Shown here piece by piece: positions 19,147-28,968 of a stretch of DNA of 64,000 bases. Origin of the DNA: Gammaproteobacteria bacterium UBA7310 (GTDB lineage: Bacteria > Pseudomonadota > Gammaproteobacteria > Pseudomonadales > Ketobacteraceae); NCBI GenBank assembly GCA_002471665.1, contig DKQK01000071.1:257655-321654 (forward strand). The letters run 5' to 3'. Position 1 is the stretch's first letter, and each line of letters begins with the position of its first letter. A program made the translations under genes and the position numbers. Under the pieces are notes generated by a model. It was not told the origin of the DNA. It worked only from the letters and a program-made list of their open reading frames with translations, and searched no databases.

Positions 19147-20109
19147 TCAGAGAATACCCATCTCTTTTTTCTCCCGGTAGTAGGAAAAAATATCATCCAG
19201 GCTACGTCGCGGCTTGAAGCCGAAAGTCTTGTTGAAAAGACTACCATCGATGATCACCGGATACTTGTAGTAGTTCACAAGATAGGGCGGCCAGCCTTTC
19301 CAGTTCATACGCTTGCTGATCAGTTTCGGCAGCCCTTCCGGAATCGAAGGAATGGGCATGCGCCGACAGCCGCATTGGGTAACGGCCTCCTGATAACTGA
19401 CCCAATCGTCGGTGGACACATTATAAATACCCGGCTTGTTCTGTTTGAACGCCAGGGTAACCGCGTGGGCCATGTCTTCTACATGAATAAACTGCATCAT
19501 GGGGGAGAAGCCCATCAACACCGGCGCCATTTTACTGGATAACAACAGGCTCAGAGAGTTTAACACCCCCGGCCCGGAAATGTTGCAGGGCCGCAAAATG
19601 GTAATGTTCAACTCCGGATACTTCCACAGGTAAATATTGGCGAGATTCTCCAGTTCCACGGAATCCACCAGATCCATGGTCAGCTCGGACGCCTTCAGGG
19701 GTGCCTCTTCGGTCAGCAACGCCGGATTGTAGGGGCTGGCACCGTACACATAATAGGTGGACAGCACCACCACCTTGCGCACATCGTACTTATGGCACAG
19801 ATCCAGTAGCCTCTGAGTACCCAGAACATTATGGTTGTAACGGTTGCGATGGGTGGACTCGTACAAGCCCATGCGCCCCAAGTGAATCACCGCCTCCAAC
19901 TTGTGTTTGCGGAAGATATCCTCGAATCCACGCTTATTGTATTCGACCCGGTAACTGGACATCCCTTCGTCCAACTGCACCCGCCGGCGAAAATCCACCA
20001 GCACAACGTGGTAATCCTTTTTCAGTTCATTAATCACATACTGCGCCAGAGAACCACCGGCGCCGGTCACCAGAACTTCAGGTTTATGTTTGTGAATCAT
20101 TCGAACCAC
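19147..20109 (-). CDS. NAD-dependent epimerase/dehydratase family (SDR) protein
   Basis: The 320-residue protein is an extended short-chain dehydrogenase. The nucleotide-binding motif is TGAGGSLAQYV near residue 15, and the catalytic Tyr-x3-Lys is not obvious in its classic place: the strand-5 segment LSTYYVYGASPYNP holds candidate tyrosines but no following Lys. NAD(P) binding is therefore clear but activity less so. It overlaps the start of the PlsC-like gene's end by 13 bases, so the two are coupled. The substrate, perhaps a lipid-linked one given the neighbour, is unknown. Confidence 0.82.
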   Translation of the reverse strand: MVRMIHKHKPEVLVTGAGGSLAQYVINELKKDYHVVLVDFRRRVQLDEGMSSYRVEYNKRGFEDIFRKHKLEAVIHLGRMGLYESTHRNRYNHNVLGTQRLLDLCHKYDVRKVVVLSTYYVYGASPYNPALLTEEAPLKASELTMDLVDSVELENLANIYLWKYPELNITILRPCNISGPGVLNSLSLLLSSKMAPVLMGFSPMMQFIHVEDMAHAVTLAFKQNKPGIYNVSTDDWVSYQEAVTQCGCRRMPIPSIPEGLPKLISKRMNWKGWPPYLVNYYKYPVIIDGSLFNKTFGFKPRRSLDDIFSYYREKKEMGIL

Positions 20110-20915
20110 CCACTCCTTTCCTGCAAACCACGCTGTATTAACGCGTTAATCTCATCCTTTACCCGTTCCACCTTCACAGCCACCTCATCCTCGCCGCCAA
20201 TGGGGCCCGCAAACGTCATGGGTTTACCAAAATACAACCGCACCTTGGCCGGCAACGGTATGGGGGTGGTGACCGGAAAATAGGGCATTCCGAACAGGCG
20301 GGCCAGCCGTTTCAGATGAAACGGGGTGGGCATGGTTTCTTCACAACCCACAATCCCCACTGGAACGATGGGGGTGTTTTCGGTGATGGCCAGATGCATG
20401 AAACCCAGACCGAAGCGCTGCAGCTTGTAGCGTTTGTCCCAGGTTTTGCCGGACCCGCGCACCCCTTCCGGAAACACCACAATGGCCTCTTCGTTACGCA
20501 GCATCTTGGCGCAGTTTATGGGATCCCCCAACACCGCCCCCATCTCATTAAAGATGTTACCGACGAACGGAATCGTGGGAAACCAGCGTTCCACCATCAC
20601 CCGCACAGCCCTAGGTGTATGGGGGTTGGTGGCCATGGCGTAGCCCACCAGGCTGCCATCAAAAGGTAACTGACCACTGTGATTGGCAATCACCAGCAAA
20701 CGGCCGTTGGCGGGTATGTTTTCCAGCCCAAAGGCCTCCACCCGGAAGTAGTCTTCATAGATGGGCCGCATCACACTCAATGCGATTTTGACCGCGTCGG
20801 TGTTGTACCCCCATGGATCATAGCCAAAGGAACCCACCGGCTTTGGTATCTTATCCACCACGGCCTCCGTCGCCTCGGAGACCAGTAGGTTTTTCAACAA
20901 ATTTCGGACACTCAT
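20097..20915 (-). CDS. PlsC-like 1-acylglycerol-phosphate acyltransferase family protein
   Basis: The 272-residue protein belongs to the glycerophospholipid acyltransferase family. The catalytic HxxxxD motif is NHSGQLPFDG near residue 81, and the substrate motif FPEGVRGSGK follows about 70 residues later. PIVPVGIVGCEE is the usual third block. I chose ATG 20915 because AGGCGAG precedes it and the longer frame to 21047 adds a non-conserved tail. It heads a two-gene unit with the SDR downstream. It probably acylates a lysolipid or similar acceptor at the membrane. Confidence 0.85.
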   Translation of the reverse strand: MSVRNLLKNLLVSEATEAVVDKIPKPVGSFGYDPWGYNTDAVKIALSVMRPIYEDYFRVEAFGLENIPANGRLLVIANHSGQLPFDGSLVGYAMATNPHTPRAVRVMVERWFPTIPFVGNIFNEMGAVLGDPINCAKMLRNEEAIVVFPEGVRGSGKTWDKRYKLQRFGLGFMHLAITENTPIVPVGIVGCEETMPTPFHLKRLARLFGMPYFPVTTPIPLPAKVRLYFGKPMTFAGPIGGEDEVAVKVERVKDEINALIQRGLQERSGWFE

Positions 20916-21164
20916 GCACTCTCGCCTTTCATATTCCCGATCGGGCCCATATCCCTGCCCGTAGATTAAACACGCTCCCGCCGCAGGCCATTCCGGGCCG
21001 GCACTGACAGGTGTGAACTCTCTCCGATTTTTGATGCTCGCATGCATCGACGATGAAACAGGACGGAAGATGTTATTGTTTTAGGAAGGTACTGCCGCGG
21101 CATTGACGGGCAAATCGGTGCTCACCCTGCCGCTTTAAATTTTTTGAGCCGTCCAATAGAGCGC

Positions 21165-21170
21165 ATTATA
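21165..21170 (-). promoter_or_regulatory. -10 element upstream of the PlsC-like/SDR unit
   Basis: The minus strand reads TATAAT, with CTGTTA 16 bases upstream as a weak -35. It would give a leader of about 240 bases before the start at 20915. The rest of the 460-base divergent gap 20916-21375 is unassigned, though it should also hold the promoter of the ABC1 gene at 21376. Confidence 0.4.
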
Positions 21171-21375
21171 ACAAACTTTTGATTCCTAACAGTAATCCTG
21201 GAGACAGCGAAATTGGGTGTACAGGCTATTTACACCAGCGGACGTCTGGCTTAGAGTCGCAAGGTTCGACTGGTTCCCATTAGCCGTAATTTTGAACAAA
21301 ACCCACGCATATAAGTCAATAAAACAACTAAAATAAAATCATGCGGTCTTTAGCGACACAGAGGAAATCCAGATC

Positions 21376-22716
21376 GTGGCCAATGAAAAAGACGATAAAC
21401 GCTTCAAGGCGACCACCCCCGGCAAGCGCTTTCTAAAGCTGGCGGGCATGTCTGCCAGCATCGCAAAAAACGTTGCAAGTCATAAGGTTAAGGGGCTGTT
21501 CAGAGATGACGCTGCCCACGCCCAAAGCCAGGAACAATTGTATTCCGATATCGGCAGGCAGATCGCCCAGACACTGGGGGAAATGAAAGGAGCGGTCATG
21601 AAAGTGGGGCAAATCGCCTCGCAAGTGAAAGACATGCTGCCCGATGAAGTGGCCAGTGCACTGGAGGTACTGCAGAAAGAATCCCCTCCCATGCCCTACC
21701 CCATGATCCGGCGTCAACTCATCAAAGCCCTGGGCGACACCCCGGAAAACCTGTTTGCCCATTTTGATGAAACCCCCTTTGCGGCCGCGTCCATCGGGCA
21801 GGTACACCGCGCGCTCACCAAAGAAGGCGAGGAATGCGTGGTGAAAATTCAGTACCCCGGGGTCAAGGAATCCTGCGATTCGGACCTGAAACACCTGAAA
21901 CGGGCCCTGAAGCTGGCCGGTCTGGTGAAGGTAAGCCCGGAAGTGATCGACCAGACCTTTGAAGAAATCCGGCGCATGCTCTACGAGGAGCTGGATTACG
22001 TACATGAAGCGGAGAACATCAAGTTATTCCGCGACTATTACCAAAACCACCCCTACATCATCATGCCGGAGCTGATTGAATCCCTGTCCTCGGAAACCGT
22101 ACTGACCCTGACCTATGTGGAAGGTGACCCGTTACAGAAAGTGAAGGAACCGGAATACAGCCAGGACACCATCAATCTCATCGGCTACCGTATTTTTGAA
22201 ACCTTCGGCCGTCAGATATACGATTTGCGCGCCGTGCATTCCGATCCGCACCCCGGTAACTTTGCCTTTCGCCCGGATGGCCGCATTGTGCTTTACGACT
22301 TTGGTGCTGTAAAACGGATTCCCGAAGAGACCATTGATAAGCTGCGTAAACTGGTGAGCGATGCCATTGCCGGTAATGTGGATACTCTGGATGAACACCT
22401 GCTGGCCATTGGTGTACGCCAACTGGGGGGCAAGGAACCCGACCACGAGTTCTACAACGAATGGCTGGATATCTTTATGGCGCCGTTCAGGGATTACGAA
22501 GCGTTCGATTTCTCGGAATCCAACTTGCACAAGCGGATCATGGGCAAATTCAAACGGGACGGTTTGAAATACATCGGCTCCTTCCAGCCTTCGCCGGAAA
22601 CCATGCATGTGGACCGCGTCATCAGTGGCCACTATTGGACCATGGTGGATCTGGGGGTAAAAGTCTCGTTCCGGCCCCTGGTGGATGAGATCGTGCTGCG
22701 AAAAGCCGCCGCATAG
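21376..22716 (+). CDS. ABC1/UbiB family atypical kinase (second copy)
   Basis: The 446-residue protein has the ABC1 KxGQ motif in AVMKVGQIASQVKDMLPDEV near residue 76, the Ala-rich loop FAAASIGQVHRAL, VVKIQYPGV, and the catalytic block HSDPHPGNFAF followed by VLYDFGAVK. It is clearly distinct from the copy at 17742. It starts at a GTG with GAGGA about 10 bases upstream. The family includes ADCK3/COQ8-like and AarF proteins that act in quinone or lipid metabolism. The two copies lie 2.3 kb apart, flanking a PlsC-like acyltransferase unit. Confidence 0.85.
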   Translation: MANEKDDKRFKATTPGKRFLKLAGMSASIAKNVASHKVKGLFRDDAAHAQSQEQLYSDIGRQIAQTLGEMKGAVMKVGQIASQVKDMLPDEVASALEVLQKESPPMPYPMIRRQLIKALGDTPENLFAHFDETPFAAASIGQVHRALTKEGEECVVKIQYPGVKESCDSDLKHLKRALKLAGLVKVSPEVIDQTFEEIRRMLYEELDYVHEAENIKLFRDYYQNHPYIIMPELIESLSSETVLTLTYVEGDPLQKVKEPEYSQDTINLIGYRIFETFGRQIYDLRAVHSDPHPGNFAFRPDGRIVLYDFGAVKRIPEETIDKLRKLVSDAIAGNVDTLDEHLLAIGVRQLGGKEPDHEFYNEWLDIFMAPFRDYEAFDFSESNLHKRIMGKFKRDGLKYIGSFQPSPETMHVDRVISGHYWTMVDLGVKVSFRPLVDEIVLRKAAA

Positions 22717-22735
22717 GCGGGGCGGCCTGTTCCCC

Positions 22736-23218
22736 CTACTGGTAGATCACCCGCTCAGGCTCTATGCGCTGGCTGCCATACCAGTTCATGGGGCGCAGGG
22801 TGACGATAATGTCTTCTGCCTTTAACCCGTGGACCGGCAGGGGCTGCATTAGCTCGATTTGGCTCTTTCCCTCAAAGACCGGAAAAACCTGGCGATTCAT
22901 CGCCACAAACTTTTCCCCGGGCACCTCCACTTTCAGCAACATATCCACATAGAAGGTATAGGGCACATTGTCTCCCCGGGCCTCCAGCTGCGCCGAGCTT
23001 TTCAGGCGTGGTTGGAACATCTGCTCTTCTAGGGTGAGGGTCTGCCGGGAGATAACGAATTCAAGCTTGGGCACTTGCTCCAGTGCCTGCAGGCGCTGCT
23101 GCTGAACGGCCAGCTGTTCGCTCAGTTCATCCAGGCGTGCGGAGCCCTCCCCGCCACACCCGGTTACTGACATGGTGATTGCCAGCAGCCACCCTGCTCC
23201 CCGGCTCTGCCCTATCAT
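22736..23218 (-). CDS. Small lipoprotein with N-terminal coiled coil
   Basis: The 160-residue product has a lipobox-type signal ending TGCG at about residue 21, a short coiled coil (ARLDELSEQLAVQQQRLQALEQ), then a beta-rich domain of about 110 residues. I do not recognise the family. Its start overlaps the mltC stop by 4 bases (TCAT on the plus strand), so it is translated with mltC and may assist or tether that enzyme. That functional link is inference. Confidence 0.7.
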   Translation of the reverse strand: MIGQSRGAGWLLAITMSVTGCGGEGSARLDELSEQLAVQQQRLQALEQVPKLEFVISRQTLTLEEQMFQPRLKSSAQLEARGDNVPYTFYVDMLLKVEVPGEKFVAMNRQVFPVFEGKSQIELMQPLPVHGLKAEDIIVTLRPMNWYGSQRIEPERVIYQ

Positions 23219-24480
23219 AACGCCGCGTAATACGCTCTTCGCTTCAGCACTTTTTCCACGTACTGGCGGGTTTCCTTATGGGGCGCTTTCTTCACCAGGC
23301 GCTCCAGCACCTGTTCCGGGGTCATCCGGTTGATGGTATCGACGGCGTCGGTAAAACTGGCTTTGCCGATAAAGGCTCTGGCCACACTGGAAGCACCGGC
23401 ATTGTAGGCCGCTATGGTGTAGTACAAGCGGCTTTCCGGGTTCTTGATGTCTTTCAGGTAATCGTAATACAGCACATTGAGATAGGCGGCCCCCACCTCG
23501 ATATTCTTACGGGGGTTATACAGATACTGGGCACTGAGCAGGGAAGGCTTCTTGTACAGCTTACGGGTGGCATCCCGACCTGCAGTGGAGGGTACAATCT
23601 GCATCAACCCAAAGGCAGGAATATGGGATCGGGCCAACGGATTGAAATGGCTTTCCGTATGAATAATGGCCATCATTACATCGGAGCTCAACGCGAACCG
23701 CTGCGCATTTTTGCTGACCTCAGGGCGATACTCCACCACTTTTTTGCGAATACGGTTGTCCGGCAAGGGCACCACATAGGTGAGTTTCTTACCCGTGTTG
23801 ACCGGAATCGCCGCCAGACTCAGGCTGGCGTTCAGCGCCTGGTAACGAATCGATGAATTACGCATCAAGGTTGCGGCTTTGTTGCGAACATCCTCCGCCG
23901 TGGGCCGGGGGGAATTGAACAACTCTTTCAGCACCAGCTCATTGCTTGCGTCAGAAGCCTTAATTTCCTTACCCAGGTTGGCATAGGTGGCATTAATGGC
24001 GCGCTGAATTGGATCCCCTTCCAGAGCAGCGGCGATGGAGGTACCTAAAGTGCGCTGCAACTGGCTGCCCGCCTTCTTGGACATGGCGGCAAAATCCAGG
24101 CGACCGCCCTGGTAAATACTGTCAACACTGATTTCAATCTGGTTGTGTTCGAAGTCCACTACCCGTTTGGATGAATAATCTCCGGAATAACTGACCCAAC
24201 GGGTCTCACTGCTCACCTCCGGTGCGGACCAGTGAGTGCGAATACGCTCCTGCTCCTCTTTCAACGCAGCCCCGTAGGCGGTGGCCAGCGCCTGTTGCTC
24301 TTTCTGCTCGGGTGTCATGGCAATGGTTTTACGGTCTTTCAACAGCGGGCTGTCACCGCGATCATCACGCTCTATTACCCAGCCGCCATTGGCAATGCCG
24401 TTGCTGGCCGACAACACCATCACGGACACCAGCAAACACTTACGAACCATGCCGTTATTCAGATACGTTACTGCAGACAC
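23215..24480 (-). CDS. mltC: Membrane-bound lytic murein transglycosylase C-like protein
   Basis: The 421-residue protein resembles MltC: an N-terminal DUF3393-like domain and a C-terminal SLT domain. The catalytic Glu is in IIHTESHFNPLARSHIPAFG, followed by LMQIVPSTAGRDA and YTIAAYNAGASSVARAF. A signal peptide ends near residue 30. The lipobox Cys of E. coli MltC is not evident (cysteine is inside the hydrophobic core at residue 15), so lipid anchoring is uncertain. GTG 24480 follows GAGG; the ATG at 24450 is an alternative. A small lipoprotein gene overlaps its end. Confidence 0.85.
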   Translation of the reverse strand: MSAVTYLNNGMVRKCLLVSVMVLSASNGIANGGWVIERDDRGDSPLLKDRKTIAMTPEQKEQQALATAYGAALKEEQERIRTHWSAPEVSSETRWVSYSGDYSSKRVVDFEHNQIEISVDSIYQGGRLDFAAMSKKAGSQLQRTLGTSIAAALEGDPIQRAINATYANLGKEIKASDASNELVLKELFNSPRPTAEDVRNKAATLMRNSSIRYQALNASLSLAAIPVNTGKKLTYVVPLPDNRIRKKVVEYRPEVSKNAQRFALSSDVMMAIIHTESHFNPLARSHIPAFGLMQIVPSTAGRDATRKLYKKPSLLSAQYLYNPRKNIEVGAAYLNVLYYDYLKDIKNPESRLYYTIAAYNAGASSVARAFIGKASFTDAVDTINRMTPEQVLERLVKKAPHKETRQYVEKVLKRRAYYAAL

Positions 24481-24770
24481 CTACAACCTCGTCAGCTAAC
24501 TCTCTTTTTCATTCAAAGTTCATTCATTCAATGTTCAGTGTAGTTGCTCAGGCTTGCCTGAGAGCCGCCAAATGACGAGTGGGTCTCAACCCGGAACGGC
24601 AATGGTTAGCAACTATTCCACTTACCCGGAAATTATGACAAATTCCCCGCATTCAGGCGCAAACCGGTTAGAATTTATCCAGCCCTTCCCAGCGGACCTT
24701 ATAACTGCAAGCCGGAACTCTTATGCACCTGAGTAAGCAAGCACTCACAACTTCTGTGACATTTTGTAAC

Positions 24771-25028
24771 TCAACGGGAGCGGGATTCTGACTCATCCAG
24801 ATACATAAAAGACAGAAACGTGGTAAACAGGGATACAAATACAATAAAGGGCAGCGCAGGCTCGATCAGCACGATCAACCCGGCTATGATCCAGAAGCTC
24901 TTCACCTGCTGGCGCCGCCGGCGATAGGCCTTGCACAGCCTGCGGTGTGAACCATGTTTCGGATCCGGGCGGGCGGATGATGTGCATTCGGTCTTCAGTA
25001 CAGCCCACAACACTCGAAGCAACCACAT
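24771..25028 (-). CDS. Small basic membrane protein, hypothetical
   Basis: This 85-residue product has a very basic first half (KAYRRRRQQ) and one hydrophobic stretch of about 30 residues (SFWIIAGLIVLIEPALPFIV and on). GGGGAC lies 6 bases before the ATG, which supports translation. There is no family I can name. The 290-base gap between it and mltC (24481-24770) holds no feature that I recognise. Confidence 0.5.
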   Translation of the reverse strand: MWLLRVLWAVLKTECTSSARPDPKHGSHRRLCKAYRRRRQQVKSFWIIAGLIVLIEPALPFIVFVSLFTTFLSFMYLDESESRSR

Positions 25029-25197
25029 ACGTCTGTCCCCTTGTTTTTGTGGCCAATCGTTTGTAAGTATAGGCTGGGTTACAAGCCTCTCATTGAAACC
25101 CGCGCATAAATTTGGAATTATTTGGAAAAACGAGACTGGGCAGGGAAAGCACCAGCATAACTATTATCGACAGGATGTTCGCCTTGGGTCGAAAAAC

Positions 25198-26808
25198 ATG
25201 AAATCAATAGGATTAACTACAGGGGCTTGGGGGTTATTGTTGCTGTCCTGCATGAATATTCATGCAGAAGCCGTTGACCAGGAAAGCTATCTCGATATCA
25301 CCGAATACCGCACGGAACACAAGACCCACGTCTGGCCTGATGGTGCCCGCTACGAGGGTGAGTGGTCCGGCAACCAACCCCACGGCTATGGCAGCCTCAC
25401 CTACGCCAATGGCGCCCAATACTGGGGCCGCTTTGATCATGGACGCCGCCAGGGCCATGGCGTCATGAAATACACCAACGGGGACGAATACGAAGGTAAC
25501 TGGCACAAGGATCAACCCCAGGGTAGCGGCGTGAAACGCTACGCGGCGGGCTCCATCTACGAAGGTGAGTTCAGGGATGGCCAGCCCAATGGGAAAGGCA
25601 AACAAACCTATATCGACAACACCTACTACCAGGGCAGTTGGCATCAGGGTAAACCCCACGGCTACGGCAAGCTGACCTTTATTTCCGGTGGCGAATATGA
25701 GGGCTCCTTTGATAACGGCAAGCCCCATGGCAAGGGCCACTACTACTATCCCAACGGTGATGTGTACTCCGGGCAGTGGCGTAACGGCAACCAGGATGGC
25801 AAGGGCCGTATCGACTACAGCACCGGCGGTTACTACGAAGGGGATTTTGTGGAAGGCATGCGGCACGGTGACGGCATCCTGGTATCGGCCCTGGGCAGTC
25901 AGTACCGCGGTTCGTTCAAGCACAATAATGCCCACGGCACCGGCACCTGCACCAATGCCGGCAAATCCAAACCCTGCCAGTACCGGAACAACAAACTGGT
26001 AAAAGCCACCTCGGTTGCCACAACCGCCACCCGCACCGCCACCGTTGCGCTGGCCGCGGTAGCCACGGAAACCGCGCTAGCCAAGGAAAAGGTGGCCGCC
26101 CCCACCACAGCGCAACCGGTGGCCCCCCGCCAAAAGCCAACACCAGCGCCAGCCACTGTTTCCCGGCCGGCCAAGCCTGAACACAAAGCGGCAGCCGAAT
26201 CCCCTCCACCGGCCCCTGCACCCGTGGCCAAGCCTTTTGTGGCGGCCACGGCAGTGGCGGCCAACACTGCCCCGGCAGCGGCAAAGGCCAGCAGCAAACA
26301 GAAGTATGCTGCTGCCACCATGGCCATACCGAATTCAAAGCAGCAGTTCACACAAACCCTGAGCCAAGAAAAGCAAAAGCTGAAACACCTCACGGTGGCA
26401 GACCTGCGTCAGGATCGCAGCGATATTTATTTCAGTGACAACTGGGAGGCCAAAGACCTGATGGCCATACCGGAACAGGCTTGGTGGCAAAAACGGGCAT
26501 CCCTGTTTTCAGATGCTGTGTACATCGTATCCCGGCATGGTGATACCGAACTCCGCATGGTCATTGCCGACTACAAGGGCCCGGGCACTTACACCATCAA
26601 GGAGGCGGTAGTCACCTCAGAATCCGCCGACGTCAATGCAACAACATTGGAATCCGGCACCATTGTGGTGGAGTCCGAGCAGGGCGACTGGATCAGTGGC
26701 TCATTTCAGTTTGAAGTAAAAGACGATGACAAGGGTCAGCAGTTGGCGTTTCACCATGGCGCCTTCCGGCTCAGCACCAAAGACAACCTGCCCGTTATCC
26801 GACGCTGA
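25198..26808 (+). CDS. Exported MORN-repeat protein
   Basis: The 536-residue protein has a signal peptide (residues 1-21, ending HAEA), then nine tandem MORN repeats of about 23 residues with the Y-x-G-x-W/F core (YEGEW, YWGRF, YEGNW, YEGEF, YQGSW, YEGSF, YSGQW, YEGDF, YRGSF). A long Ala/Pro/Lys-rich linker follows (about residues 270-385), then a C-terminal domain of ~150 residues of unknown fold. MORN repeats commonly bind lipid or protein surfaces. The linker suggests a periplasm-spanning or cell-surface arrangement. A strong terminator follows. Confidence 0.82.
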   Translation: MKSIGLTTGAWGLLLLSCMNIHAEAVDQESYLDITEYRTEHKTHVWPDGARYEGEWSGNQPHGYGSLTYANGAQYWGRFDHGRRQGHGVMKYTNGDEYEGNWHKDQPQGSGVKRYAAGSIYEGEFRDGQPNGKGKQTYIDNTYYQGSWHQGKPHGYGKLTFISGGEYEGSFDNGKPHGKGHYYYPNGDVYSGQWRNGNQDGKGRIDYSTGGYYEGDFVEGMRHGDGILVSALGSQYRGSFKHNNAHGTGTCTNAGKSKPCQYRNNKLVKATSVATTATRTATVALAAVATETALAKEKVAAPTTAQPVAPRQKPTPAPATVSRPAKPEHKAAAESPPPAPAPVAKPFVAATAVAANTAPAAAKASSKQKYAAATMAIPNSKQQFTQTLSQEKQKLKHLTVADLRQDRSDIYFSDNWEAKDLMAIPEQAWWQKRASLFSDAVYIVSRHGDTELRMVIADYKGPGTYTIKEAVVTSESADVNATTLESGTIVVESEQGDWISGSFQFEVKDDDKGQQLAFHHGAFRLSTKDNLPVIRR

Positions 26809-26824
26809 ACACCACCGCCAACCA

Positions 26825-26857
26825 AAAAAGCCGCACTCATTACCAGTGCGGCTTTTT
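26825..26857. terminator. Rho-independent terminator after the MORN gene
   Basis: AAAAAGCCGCACT pairs with AGTGCGGCTTTTT around a 7-base loop: a 13-bp stem with a T-tract on both strands. It ends the MORN gene and, from the other side, the acyl-CoA reductase gene (stop 26884). Confidence 0.9.
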
Positions 26858-26883
26858 CTTGGCTACGCTCGAAACACGTCCTC

Positions 26884-28875
26884 TTACCAGTGAACGCCGC
26901 GCATCAGGTAGGCGAAGGCCATTTGCTCCGGTGACACCACCGGCGCCGGTGCCGACTCATCGCTGTTGCCTTTGGCCGCCGCCGAATCCGGGAACATACG
27001 GAATCCGGTATTAATGACGATTTCTGCAAACTTGGGTGCAACCGCATGCACCACCTGCCCAAACACACCCAGCTTGGTGGCAATACGTTTGCTGCGATAA
27101 ATCACTGCCTCTGCCACCATATCGGCGGCTTCTTCCGGGCTGATGGTAGGAACATTATCGTAGATCTTTGTGGGGGCGATCATTGGGGTGCGCACCAATG
27201 GCATATTGATCGTCGTAAAATGAACGTTGCAGTCGGAATACTCCGATGCCGCACAGCGGGAGAACGCATCCAACGCAGACTTTGATGCCACATAGGCACT
27301 GAATCGTGCCGGCATGGTCAGGGTACCGATGGAAGAGATATTGATGATATGGCCACTGCGATTTTGCTCCATCACGGGGAGAAAATTCATAATCAAACGC
27401 AATGAGCCAAAATAGTTCAACTGCATGGTCCGTTCAAAATCATGGAAGCGATCATAGGACAGGTTAATAGAGCGGCGTATAGAGCGGCCAGCATTGTTCA
27501 CCAGAATATCCACCCGCCCGAAATCCGCCAACACCTGCTGCGCAAAACGATCGCAATCTTCCATGCTGGCAATATCCACACTGTAGGAATACACCTTGCC
27601 GCCTTTCTCTTCAATCTCCTGCTTGGCTTTTTCCAGCTTGGTGGGTTTGCGGGCGGCCATAATGATCACCGCACCAGCCTCCGCCAGTTTAATCGCCGTG
27701 GCCTTGCCGATACCGGACGAGGCGCCGGTCACCACCACAATCTTGCCGGCAACACGCCCTTCCAGGGTGCGATCAATAAACAGGTCGGGATCCAGATTGC
27801 GCTCCCAAAAATCCCACAACCGCCAGGCATAGGATTCCAGTTTCGGGCATTTGATGTTTGAACCTTCCAGCGCGGCCTGCGCCTCACGATTATCAAACTT
27901 GGTGTAATAACGGGTAAATTTCAACACCGCACGGGGAATGCCCAAATCCTCCAACACCGTGTTGGTGATGCGTCTTACCGGTGGCAGGGTTCCCAATGTT
28001 TTACGCAAAAACGGCGGCATAAAACTGAACATGCGTGTGTCCACCCGCATATTCATTTGCGGCGCGTGGCCAGCGCGGGCAAAGATATTGATCACTTCGC
28101 CGATTTTGTAATGGGTCTCATCGGTGAGGTGGAAGCACTTACCGTCCAGCCCATCCTGGTGCGCCAGATGATCCAGGGCATCGGCCACATAATCCACCGG
28201 CACCAGATTGAATCGCCCCCCTTCTATACCCACCATGGGCATCCAGGGCGGCAGTAATTGACGCAGCTTTTTAATCAGGCTGAAGAAATAATAGGGGCCG
28301 TCGATCTTATCAATCTCACCGGTTTTGGAGTGGCCAACCACCATGGCGGGGCGATAGATTCGGTAAGGCACCTTGCACTGCTTGCGCACCAGGCCTTCCG
28401 CTTCATGCTTGGTGCGCAGATAGGGATCGTCCAGGTTTTCCGCTTCTTCAAACATATCCTCGCGGAATATACCGGGATACATGCCCGCCGCCGCAATGGA
28501 ACTCGTATGATGAAAACAGCCGGCCTGCAAAGCCTTGGCTGCCCCCATGGCATTGCGGGTGCCTTCCACGTTGGCCATGATCTGCTCGGATTCTCCCGCT
28601 TCCAGATCATAAACTGCGGCCAGATGGAAAAAGTGATTCACCTGACCCCGCAGCTTGTCCTGGTCGGCGTCACTGATACCCAGCTCCGGTTGGGTTAAAT
28701 CCCCCATCACCGGCACCACCCGACCATCAAGATCCCCTACTTTCTTGCGCAGGGTTTCCACCTTGCCCAGTGATGCTTCACGGCACAGTACGTAAATCGT
28801 ACCTTCCCGTTGCAGCAGGTTTTCCACCAGATAACGGCCAATAAAGCCGGTTGCACCTGTTACAAAATACGCCAT
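26884..28875 (-). CDS. Fatty acyl-CoA reductase (two-domain, alcohol-forming)
   Basis: The 663-residue protein closely follows the layout of the Marinobacter fatty acyl-CoA/aldehyde reductase used for wax esters. The N-terminal half is a reductase domain (TGATGFIGRYLVENLL at residue 6, DGPYYFFSLIKKL, and the conserved LRTKHEAEGLV). The C-terminal half is a classical SDR domain (TGASSGIGKATAIKLAEAG, NNAGRSIRRSINLS, with YxxxK as YVASK), ending MRGVHW. It reduces acyl-CoA through aldehyde to fatty alcohol with NADPH. ATG 28875 has GAGG eight bases upstream. The wax-ester synthase lies immediately upstream, so the product is probably esterified by it. Confidence 0.93.
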   Translation of the reverse strand: MAYFVTGATGFIGRYLVENLLQREGTIYVLCREASLGKVETLRKKVGDLDGRVVPVMGDLTQPELGISDADQDKLRGQVNHFFHLAAVYDLEAGESEQIMANVEGTRNAMGAAKALQAGCFHHTSSIAAAGMYPGIFREDMFEEAENLDDPYLRTKHEAEGLVRKQCKVPYRIYRPAMVVGHSKTGEIDKIDGPYYFFSLIKKLRQLLPPWMPMVGIEGGRFNLVPVDYVADALDHLAHQDGLDGKCFHLTDETHYKIGEVINIFARAGHAPQMNMRVDTRMFSFMPPFLRKTLGTLPPVRRITNTVLEDLGIPRAVLKFTRYYTKFDNREAQAALEGSNIKCPKLESYAWRLWDFWERNLDPDLFIDRTLEGRVAGKIVVVTGASSGIGKATAIKLAEAGAVIIMAARKPTKLEKAKQEIEEKGGKVYSYSVDIASMEDCDRFAQQVLADFGRVDILVNNAGRSIRRSINLSYDRFHDFERTMQLNYFGSLRLIMNFLPVMEQNRSGHIINISSIGTLTMPARFSAYVASKSALDAFSRCAASEYSDCNVHFTTINMPLVRTPMIAPTKIYDNVPTISPEEAADMVAEAVIYRSKRIATKLGVFGQVVHAVAPKFAEIVINTGFRMFPDSAAAKGNSDESAPAPVVSPEQMAFAYLMRGVHW

Positions 28876-28968
28876 AACCAATACCTCATAATATTCCCTT
28901 AGCCAGCCTGACTAAGCATTTCCCACTTAAAACACATCAACAAAAGTCATACCAGAAACGATCGGCCA

